From assembly GCA_017979445.1 (NCBI GenBank), contig CM030716.1, positions 13,801,611-13,865,610 on the forward strand: a DNA stretch of 64,000 nt, read 5' to 3'. The translations under genes were made by a program, and so were the position numbers. This stretch comes from Akebia trifoliata (taxonomy: Eukaryota; Streptophyta; Magnoliopsida; Ranunculales; Lardizabalaceae). Shown here piece after piece: positions 55,101 through 61,099 of this stretch (the first letter of the stretch is position 1; the number at the start of each line of letters is the position of its first letter). The notes below the pieces were generated by a model, which worked only from the letters and a program-made list of their open reading frames with translations, ran no database searches and was not told the DNA's origin.

Positions 55101-56502
55101 GATAATAAAAATAATTATTGTTCTTATTGCAAGATGTATTTCAAGATCGTCATAGTCTGTGAGAATCAGGAGAAACAGCCTGAGAACTGTTTTTGATTCT
55201 CCTTGATTTTGGTTCCTGATTGTGAAAAAATCAGGTCGATAATCCGAACCAAATGATGGATTGGATTCTAGAATCTGATTATGAGCCAGAATCCGATTTT
55301 AGAATCCGAACCAACCGCGCCCCAAGTATCTGTTCTATTTCATTACGCTTCCATATCATACAAAAGTATTTATCAGATCTGTGTTTGGAATTAAACAGGT
55401 TATAGACCATTTGTAGAGGCGTGCATTGAAGCAGATGAGAAAGCTGAAGCTCTCAAATACATCCCTAAACTCACAGATCCCCGAGAAAAAGCTGAGGTAA
55501 TCTAATTCTTTGCTTTTACATGATATTTTATTTTCAATTTAGGATGTATGGTTGCATGAGCATAGCACCAGATCCAACAATACCTAGTTACTGATCTCGC
55601 TAAAAACAGGCTTATCAATAAAGAAAAAAACATTTTCACACATAATTAATTATCCAATGTTATGGTGCTAGAAATAGGTCTGACCTTCATCATATCTTTC
55701 AAGCAAAATGATACATTATTGAAAAAAAAATTAGCAACTTTAACATCAATGTATTATAATCAAATTCCATATTAAACTACATCCATGAACCTCCAAATCT
55801 TATACTGTGTATTAAATTCCACATTAAATAACATTTATGAACCAAATCACAAACAACTACAAGGCTACAGAAAATTAATCATAGACCCTAAGAACATAAT
55901 CCGCATTCTCCTAATAAAACTCGTGTTTTTTAGTTGTTTTATTCACTAGAGGAACAAAACACAATTTTTTATTATTGAAAAAAGTTATATTTTTGTGAAT
56001 ATTGTTGAACTGCCTCCATGGACCACACACTCCTCTCTATAGAGTTCAGGACAGAAGTTGAAGGCAAAGACTTTTCTTTCTTAGCCATCCATGAAAGATG
56101 CAAATGGAGGCTGAAACGCTGTAGTGCACTGATAGCAAATTTTGGTTGTTATTTCTTGTAATTTATTTCGCTGTCTGATTGAATATGTCAATCAGCTTTA
56201 AACTTTATTTGGTTATGATATGCTAATTATTCAATTGCAGTATCACTCTCGGAAAAATGTGAGAAAGAGAAGTTTTATTTTCCTTCACTATTTAACATCT
56301 TTTCCTTACATCCATCCATGTGTTGGTTTTGAGACAGTCTTACGCACGCATTGGTATGGCCAAAGAAGCTGCAGATGCTGCATCTCAGACCAAAGATGGT
56401 GAGCTACTTGGCCGATTGAAGTTGACCTTTTCTCAAAATGCGGCTGCATCGTCCATTTTCGATACATTGCGAGATCGACTGACCTTCCAAGGAGTTTCTT
56501 AG
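22140..56502 (+). CDS. VPS16: Vacuolar protein sorting-associated protein 16 (VPS16 / VACUOLELESS1), 15 exons, complete
   Basis: Core subunit of the HOPS and CORVET tethering complexes, needed for vacuole fusion and biogenesis; loss of the Arabidopsis orthologue removes vacuoles. Exons: 22140-22913, 24534-24824, 29424-29563, 42625-42730, 42827-42919, 45175-45264, 45360-45473, 45613-45720, 46510-46583, 46704-46758, 48125-48306, 53444-53573, 53776-53878, 55399-55496, 56338-56502. All introns are GT-AG and the exons join in frame to 840 residues, close to the known 840-860. The N-terminal beta-propeller part starts [14 protein letters not shown] and includes [10 protein letters not shown] and [12 protein letters not shown]. 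The C-terminal helical part includes [37 protein letters not shown] and DKAEAL-like repeats ([14 protein letters not shown]). No stop or frameshift was found. Introns of up to 13 kb carry nested transposons. The end, FQGVS, fits the family. Confidence 0.96.
22970..23850 (-). pseudogene. LINE reverse-transcriptase C-terminal remnant in VPS16 intron 1
   Basis: Minus-strand pieces in several frames match the end of plant LINE-like reverse-transcriptase proteins: GFRISRTK near 23730, [20 protein letters not shown] near 23560, [16 protein letters not shown] near 23460 and [13 protein letters not shown] near 23080. Frameshifts and stops separate them. No tail or target duplication was identified. 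Confidence 0.7.
23851..24533. other. Rest of VPS16 intron 1, no gene seen
   Basis: Unclassified sequence followed by a pyrimidine tract and the acceptor CAG before exon 2 (24534). Small frames on both strands have no recognisable domain. Confidence 0.6.
24825..25280. other. Proximal part of VPS16 intron 2, nothing recognised
   Basis: Begins with the donor at 24825. AT-rich sequence without recognisable elements. Confidence 0.6.
25281..26336. mobile_element. Terminal-inverted-repeat DNA element in VPS16 intron 2
   Basis: The left end GGGGCCTGTGTGGATTGAC (25281) and the right end, in reverse complement, GGGGCCCGTGTGGATACAGG (from 26336) form an imperfect inverted repeat that continues with AAGTACTT-type blocks. 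The interior has a 117-bp tandem repeat and no transposase. I could not define a clean target duplication, so the superfamily (hAT or Mutator-like) is open. Confidence 0.6.
25488..25840. repeat. Three-unit tandem repeat of about 117 bp
   Basis: Units start GGGACAAGTATGCCCCTCAT near 25488 and, with variations, near 25606 and 25721. Each contains AATAATATTATATT and TTGATGTGGTGGTAGCC. Confidence 0.85.
26337..27039. other. VPS16 intron 2 between two elements, nothing recognised
   Basis: AT-rich intron sequence. The short frame at 26510-26698 shows no domain. Confidence 0.55.
27040..28050 (+). pseudogene. LINE reverse-transcriptase remnant in VPS16 intron 2
   Basis: Frame-broken pieces follow the order of a plant L1-type reverse transcriptase. 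[20 protein letters not shown] then [14 protein letters not shown] lie near 27280-27390, RGLMQGNP near 27490, and [20 protein letters not shown] with [13 protein letters not shown] near 27870-28000. The catalytic region is too decayed to read. The remnant stops where another insertion begins, near 28060. Confidence 0.75.
28066..28732 (-). mobile_element. Truncated LTR retrotransposon fragment: one LTR, PBS and leader
   Basis: On the minus strand a 154-bp LTR (28732 to 28579, TGTTAGAG...TCTAACA) is followed at once by TGGTATCAAAGC (28578-28567), a methionine-tRNA-type PBS. Leader sequence then runs to about 28066, with short repeats of the type ACTATTC/ACTGTTC (28190-28300). No coding region or second LTR was found. 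The internal part was probably lost by truncation. Confidence 0.6.
28733..29423. other. Distal VPS16 intron 2, nothing recognised
   Basis: AT-rich sequence with small frames on both strands and no domain. It ends with the acceptor CAG before exon 3 at 29424. Confidence 0.55.
29880..30265 (+). pseudogene. 5'-truncated LINE end in VPS16 intron 3
   Basis: The frame at 29879-30121 ends with a motif typical of the C-terminal zinc-binding part of plant LINE reverse transcriptases ([20 protein letters not shown]). It is followed by a TTTTTAATTAAATTTATACTTATAAAAAAA-like A-rich tail ending near 30260. The start is truncated near a TA run at 29810-29840. Confidence 0.65.
30266..30930. other. VPS16 intron 3, unclassified
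   Basis: The minus-strand frame at 30622-30819 ([17 protein letters not shown] ...) could be a piece of a retroelement ORF, but I do not recognise it. Purine-rich sequence lies at 30420-30480. Confidence 0.4.
31294..31464 (-). repeat. 3' LTR of minus-strand Copia
   Basis: 171 bp. On the minus strand it starts TGTTAGGAGTAATTAATT and ends TTATTTTACA. It contains a TA-rich promoter-like stretch near 31380-31400. Confidence 0.88.
33700..34630 (-). repeat. 465-bp tandem duplication inside the Copia integrase
   Basis: About 33700-34165 and 34165-34630 are two near-identical copies with a constant offset of 465 bp; for example ACGCCATT at 33726 and 34191. 465 is a multiple of three, so a 337-residue frame reads through both copies. 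The copies differ by scattered substitutions. Confidence 0.92.
35802..36098. mobile_element. 297-bp MITE inside the Copia gag, TAA target duplication
   Basis: The ends CGCTGTGTTTGGATTGAG (left) and, in reverse complement, GCCTGTGTTTGGATTGAG (right) form an inverted repeat that continues into GGAGAG-rich arms. TAA lies on both sides (35799-35801 and 36099-36101). Removing the insertion rejoins the gag reading toward TAKEIWERV. The 3-bp duplication suggests a Harbinger-type MITE. Confidence 0.8.
36823..36994 (-). repeat. 5' LTR of minus-strand Copia
   Basis: 172 bp. On the minus strand it starts TGTTAGGAGTATTTAATT and ends CTTATTCTACA, directly before the PBS at 36822-36810. Confidence 0.88.
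37354..37603 (+). repeat. 5' LTR of plus-strand Copia
   Basis: Starts TGTAGAAGAATCC and ends TTTTTCTACA. Offset to the 3' LTR is 4856 bp. Confidence 0.93.
37604..37616 (+). promoter_or_regulatory. Primer binding site of plus-strand Copia
   Basis: TGGTATCAGAGCA, complementary to the 3' end of initiator methionine tRNA, directly after the LTR. Confidence 0.92.
37642..42202 (+). pseudogene. Copia gag-pol polyprotein, broken by frameshifts and stops
   Basis: Gag starts at 37642 ([11 protein letters not shown]) with a frameshift near 38350-38365. The zinc knuckle [14 protein letters not shown] follows (about 38500) and then an in-frame TAG at 38600. Protease [11 protein letters not shown] is near 38780. 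Integrase pieces carry several breaks (39060-40190; HTDV-like [17 protein letters not shown]). Reverse transcriptase follows (40680-41300; [31 protein letters not shown]) with TAG at 40976-40978, where a Trp is expected in this family. RNase H is intact in frame to 42202 ([35 protein letters not shown]). Several breaks make it non-functional as it stands. Confidence 0.93.
42210..42459 (+). repeat. 3' LTR of plus-strand Copia
   Basis: 250 bp, same reading as 37354-37603 throughout. Flanked on the right by CTAAC. Confidence 0.93.
42920..45174. other. VPS16 intron 5, no gene recognised
   Basis: 2255 bp between donor GTAAGT (42920) and acceptor ATAG (before 45175). Minus-strand frames at 44251-44699 have no family match. 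T-rich stretches occur near 43920 and 44320. No transposon ends were identified. Confidence 0.6.
45721..46509. other. VPS16 intron 8, no gene recognised
   Basis: AT-rich. The stretch 46200-46320 has repeated GGTTGAC/GGTCAA motifs (ACTTGGGTTGACCAGG, AACTGGACTGGTCAAACC). No element ends were found. Confidence 0.55.
47214..47578. mobile_element. 365-bp fold-back MITE, copy 2, inserted in TA repeat
   Basis: The arms GGGGGTGGATCATGGGACAT and their reverse complement at the right end are perfect for about 20 bp, and the inverted repeat continues inward. The core matches copy 1 (20716-21080): TTTTTCAAAA, GGGTTAGAA, GAGCTGATTTTTTGTGAGGA and GAGGATGATCTC hairpins. TA repeats flank both ends (47197-47213 and 47579-47590). 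The length equals copy 1, although the outermost 25 bp differ. Confidence 0.85.
47595..47690. mobile_element. Fragment of the fold-back MITE family
   Basis: TGTGAGGATGATCTCTTTGG, then GGGGTTAGAAGTTTTGGAAT and GGGCTGGTTTTTG match the core of copy 1, directly next to copy 2. It has no second arm. Confidence 0.65.
48307..48950. other. Start of VPS16 intron 11, nothing recognised
   Basis: AT-rich sequence. It includes a short direct repeat (AACAATGGACAATATAGAATAAAGAAAATGG-like near 48560 and 48645). No gene. Confidence 0.5.
48951..52500 (-). mobile_element. Decayed hAT element in VPS16 intron 11 (boundaries approximate)
   Basis: The likely ends are CTAAGGCGTACTTGAGG (48951) and, in reverse complement, TAAGGCATATGCCTCATGCC (from 52500), both in GAGGC/GCCTC-rich sequence. 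Between them lies a minus-strand hAT transposase relic (51960-49560). A clean 8-bp target duplication was not found, so the boundaries are uncertain by some tens of bases. Confidence 0.65.
49560..51960 (-). pseudogene. hAT transposase relic (BED finger, DUF659, dimerisation region)
   Basis: Minus-strand pieces follow the usual order of plant hAT proteins. A BED-type start includes [14 protein letters not shown] (near 51920), then [20 protein letters not shown] (about 51790). The DUF659 block is at about 51235-50964 ([31 protein letters not shown]). The downstream region has a [20 protein letters not shown] block (about 50600), an [15 protein letters not shown] block (about 50440) and [10 protein letters not shown] (about 50395). 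An acidic C-terminal tail is near 49700. Stops and frameshifts separate the pieces. Confidence 0.85.
52501..53443. other. End of VPS16 intron 11, nothing recognised
   Basis: AT-rich intron sequence with a poly-T tract near 53370, ending at acceptor CAG before exon 12. Confidence 0.6.
54106..55321. mobile_element. Terminal-inverted-repeat element in VPS16 intron 13, CCAAG on both sides
   Basis: The left end GCATTTGGTTTGGATTGTAG and the right end, in reverse complement, GGCGCGGTTGGTTCGGATTC are imperfect inverted repeats, rich in GATTCT/AGAATC and AATCGG/CCGATT further in. CCAAG is at 54101-54105 and 55322-55326. The interior holds a four-unit 20-bp repeat (TTTTTGAGAGAAAATCAAGG type, 54310-54380) and GGAACC-rich parts. 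The string TGACACCCCTATG near 55000 resembles the end of another hAT-type MITE. No transposase. Confidence 0.5.
55497..56337. other. VPS16 intron 14, nothing recognised
   Basis: 841 bp of AT-rich sequence without recognisable element ends. Acceptor CAG precedes exon 15 at 56338. Confidence 0.6.
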
Positions 56503-57249
56503 TTTTTGATTTCCAATTTTTTTTTTTTTGTCTGAGCTGATGGGCATCGAAAGGCTGATAGCCTCTTTTTGGGGCAACAGCCTGAGCACACACAGCTTAA
56601 ATTGCCGAAGCTGTAACGATTGCTTGTGTTCATATTTTCTGGCTTATGTTTGCTTATAATCTGATTAATCTGGCAAGATTAATTTTTCTTATATAATTTG
56701 TATAACTAACTAAATCCTTGTGTATTTAATGCAAAAAATAGTTGTGGGGTGAATAAAATATGTTTCACATGCTTTTCTGAGTGAATCTTGATTATTAATA
56801 TAACGGTGATTTAGGCGTGCCCTTCATGTTTGAATCAGGATCCAAAACGGTGTCTCGCACCTATAGAAGGGGAATGGTGTCTAGGTTTTTGTTATTGTTT
56901 AAAACAGATCGGGCTCCTGTACAAGAGATGGAGAAAGTTAAAATTTGATAATTAAGCATGTAATCAAAACCCCTTGATATTGACAATGTGATAATTAAGC
57001 AAAGAGGTAGAGAAGGTTAAAATATCACCTCGTCTTCAACTTCTTATTTGAAAAAAGACGATTAAGCCTGCTATGTTTTGGCAATGGTGGCTAAAATCTC
57101 ACCTTTTGGCTCTCTATCTTTTACTTTTATTTATTTATTATTATATGTTTTACTATGAAGAAAAGGTCTGGTTTCTGCTACAAACCAAGTGGGAGTTTGA
57201 GAACGCTGCAAACGTGGCTTCTACTGCGATTGCATCTAGAAGGTGCTTT
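56503..57249 (+). other. VPS16 3' UTR and downstream flank
   Basis: Possible polyadenylation signal AATAAA at 56752-56757, 250 bases after the stop. Downstream sequence to 57249 holds no recognisable gene. Confidence 0.5.
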
Positions 57250-60240
57250 TTAAAATCGAAATTATCATTTGATAACGCTTTTAATAGATGCATTTAGCGC
57301 TTTAACACCATTTGAAAAAGTGGGTAATAGATGCTTTTAAAATTTGTGTCTGGGAGAAGCGTAGGGCGTAATAACAGCTCAAGCTGAAAATAACCTTGAA
57401 AAATTATTGAAATTCGATCCCTATCCTTATCTATAATGAATACAGAACAAATACACTTCTTCCCTTGTCAGCCCTAATCACGTCTGCACACGGGTGTGTT
57501 TGCTGTTTCCAGTAGAGCTTTGATCGACGGAGATTTTTGTTGCTGTGTTTGTCGTTTCTATTAGAACTCCCATCGAAGGGGATTTTTGCCATTGTGTTTG
57601 TCATTTCCATTAAAGCTCTGATTGACAGGGGTTTTCGCCGTTATGTTTATTGTTGCCATTAGAGCTCCAATTGACTGATCAATGAGGATTTTTACCTCTT
57701 TGTTTGCTGATTCCATGAGATCTCCGATTAACAGCGAATTTTTCCGTTGTGTTTGCCATTTCCATTACAGGTCCGATCGCTGCCATACCTTAATTGAAGT
57801 TCGATCTACCTTCAAGTGACTTAAAAATCCTTTTAAAATTGTTTATTTATTTATTTATTTTTATATAAACCAATTGTTTAAAGTCGATTTTTGTAGATTT
57901 GCAAATCGACCTCCTATTCGATAATTTCTTTTTGCTCTGTATAGTTGGAAAAACTCCAAGCAAGTAATCAAAGAGCTATAAAGACCTTGAAATAGGTACA
58001 ACTCTTTTCTTTGTTTATTCTTCTTCATCTTCTATTTGGGTCGAAAATTACTTGATATTGTTGTTAGTTTATATACTATTAAACAACAAAAATATGATGT
58101 CATGATTGGGTTCAAATTTGTGTTCGTTCTTCACTATTAGGGTCATTTCATCATATTGAGTCGGTTTAGGTGATGAAAAAAAATCTAAAATTTCATTATT
58201 TGAGTTGGTTCTTCACGATTTGGGTAACTTCTTGTTGTTTCATTATTATCTCATTATTTGAACTGGTCCTCTATGATTCCGATGATGAAAACATTTGAAA
58301 TCTGGAAGAAAAAAAAAACATCCTTATTGTTCGTTAATCATGGTTAGATTGATGAAAGAATATGCAATTTTCTTATCAACTTATTAAAAATAGAAATGAA
58401 AAATCATATGTGGTGATTTATTTTAGTTTGATCAATGATAAAATCTAAAATTTGGTGGATTATTTCGGTTTAAAAACACAAATGTGGTGATTTATTTGGT
58501 TTGATCGATGAAAATATCTGAAATTTAGTGGATTAATTTGGTTTAAAAACACAAATGGGATGATTTATTTTGGCTTGATCTATGAAAATATCTGAAATTT
58601 GATGGATTGTTTAATTGATGAAAATATCTTAAGTTCAATTGATAAATTTGATGAATTTTGAAATGTTGATTATTTGATTTGATTGATGAAAATATATGAT
58701 ATTCGGTGGTTAATTTTCTTAAATGTAATTGATTCTTAAATATGATCTAATTGGTTTTTAGAGTCATTATTTTTTCAGTGTTAGATAGAGGATAATAATT
58801 CAAAGGGTGTGAAAACAGATTGGACACCCAAACAACATGAAGTTTGGGTTGAGATATATTATGAATTAGTTAAGAAGGGGAGAAATCCACATAAAGTACT
58901 TGATAAGATCGGATATGAAATATTGGTGAAGGATTTTTTTTATAAAACTAATGTTTACTATGACAGAGGGCAAATGAAAACCGAATGGGATAGACAAAAA
59001 GACATTTGGGAACGTTGGAATAAGATTTGTACAAATACTAACGTTTCTTATGATTGAGACCGACAAATTAGATGCAAGTGAAGAGTGGTGGGATGGGTGG
59101 TTAGAGGTATATTTTTTGTTAATTTTTTCTTTTATTTATTTTAGAAAATTTTATTTTTTTATATAATTTAGGATTTTTATTTTTTTAAAGTATCATCCAA
59201 AAGATTCAATATTCCGAACGAAGCCTCTAAAATTTGCAAAGCAATTGGATTTCATCTTTGCAGGCAAATATGCTACTGGTGAATGGATGTGGTCACCTGC
59301 TTTTGTTACAATGTCATCTATATCAGAAGCCTAGGAAGAGAACCTTGATACAGATGATCTAAATGATGTCATGGAGACTCAACCCCCGGAGTCTCAGATA
59401 CCTCTAGACCTAACTCCTAATGATGCTGACGAGTTTGAGGATGATATTACCCCTATTGTACCTCCACCCACAGACTCTGCTCGAGGTAGAGGTGACGATA
59501 CTCTACAGCCTCAAATTCGTAGATAGAAGATGATTACTACTATGCAAATTGGCTAGACACTAGATAAGCTCGTAGATGTAGTTTACATCCAAACATCTGC
59601 TTCTAGTAATCACATTTATATTAAAAAAATCAGTATTCAAGAGTCTATCGACCTTTTAAACCAGCTAAGAGATGTAATCCCAATGGTGATCTCTATCGCT
59701 ATGTGTTGAAAATGTTTACGAAAAGCAAGTAATTCAGAACTGTTTTTCGTGGATTATGATTAATAGATATTCGTTTTAGGTGGTTGGAAGGCGAAATGAT
59801 TGATTTTTTTATTGGAGAGATTTTTAGGCATTTTTTCCATGTTAGATATACATTCATGTTGATTTTATGATGTACTTATAAGATGCAATATACTTTGATT
59901 ACTTTTTACACTTATAGGGTTCAATATACTTTAGTTACTTTTTGCACTAATATGATGCAATATATTATGTTTAGTGTAATTACATATTTATTAGGATATT
60001 CTGATCATTTTTTGTACATTCTAGATGCATTATCAACATTAAGGTTATTCTGATCATTTTACCAGAATCCAAAACTTGTATCAAACAATAATTACTAAAT
60101 TTTGGTAAACAACATAACACTTTTAGAAGACTTACAAACAAATTTTTCAATGTTCAAATTTTTTACAACTATTTCTAACAACTGCTTCTTACAATAGAAT
60201 CTAATAGCAAATTTTGACAACGTTATCAAATGAGGCCCAA
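57250..60240. mobile_element. Terminal-inverted-repeat element carrying a Myb/SANT-like gene remnant (ends approximate)
   Basis: The right end in reverse complement reads GGGCCTCATTTGATAACG (from about 60236). A related CATTTGATAACGCTTTTAAT lies on the left at about 57267. The subterminal stretch 59970-60090 matches 21096-21190 of the Harbinger-like element upstream of VPS16. Between the ends is a Myb/SANT-like coding remnant, a type of protein often encoded as the accessory gene of PIF/Harbinger elements. No DDE transposase was found. The left end is not securely placed. Confidence 0.5.
58780..59700 (+). pseudogene. Myb/SANT-like DNA-binding protein remnant
   Basis: The frame at 58809-59057 reads KTDWTPKQHEVWVEIYYELV ... 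WERWNKI, with the Trp spacing of the plant Myb/SANT-like domain (the family with L10-interacting Myb proteins). A shift of one base near 59055 continues with DKLDASEEWWDGWLE. A likely intron (59107 to about 59190) is followed by FRTKPLKFAKQLDFIFAGKY (about 59216) and ATGEWMWSPA, then a stop at 59331 and an acidic, proline-rich tail region. The frameshift and stops make it a probable pseudogene. Confidence 0.7.
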
Positions 60241-61099
60241 GTTACCCATTAAGAATAGTAATTTGAAAGAAAAAAAAAATGAAATTTACATGTAATGGTG
60301 GTAATAATGGGGAGTGGAGGGTTGAAGAAACCTGAGGTTGGGTTCTTTTTTTTAAGTTACTGAACCTATGATAAAAAATAAAAAAAATCATGTAGATTGA
60401 ATTGACAATATACTTAGCAATTCAGTGTACATCACTATTGTTTTCATTTCAATAATTTGTTCAGAAATCCAAGAAGACAAAGGAGAATGGTTGCAGGGTT
60501 CAGCTATAATCTGGGTTTAACACTGCGAATCTTAAAAAGTTTGACCATATATTCAAAAAAAAAATAAGATCACCTGAGACTTTTATGTAGTTTGTGATTG
60601 ATGAATGGTGAAATCTACTAGTTAAGTAATGAAATTAATTAATTCATAAAAATAAAAATTTAAATTACTCAAGGTCATCATTTATCTATTCAGGAAATTC
60701 CTATTACTCGGAATTGATTTTTTTTTTTTTTTTAACTCATTTCTCAAGTTCACCATAAACCCACAACCTTGAGCTCAAGAAGTATTACAAACTTGGAAAA
60801 TGATAAATAGAAAATCAGGAAAAGCTAATATAATATTATTGATATGGCCATTGTAGTGCCGACATCCTTATGTCTTACCTCTTCAAGGGAGCAAAACATT
60901 CTAATGGATTTCTTTCATCTCCCATTCCAAAGATCAAGATTCAAAATGTATTTATCATAATTTCAAATAATAAAGTTCATAAAATAGTTCGATGAATTTT
61001 ATTTATTTATTTTCTCATAGGCATCCATTTCCTCATGGATTTGATTAGCGTCACGAATACGCTAATGCAAGGAGGAAACTGACAACTAGCGCCAATTAG
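60241..61099. other. Intergenic region and 3' flank of the hydrolase-like gene
   Basis: AT-rich. The portion near 61000-61099 is probably 3' UTR of the minus-strand gene. No further gene seen. Confidence 0.5.

Noticed and set aside
55020..55130. Possible functional microsatellite (ATT/GTT repeats)
   Set aside because: Simple-sequence stretch in an intron DNA element without further structure.
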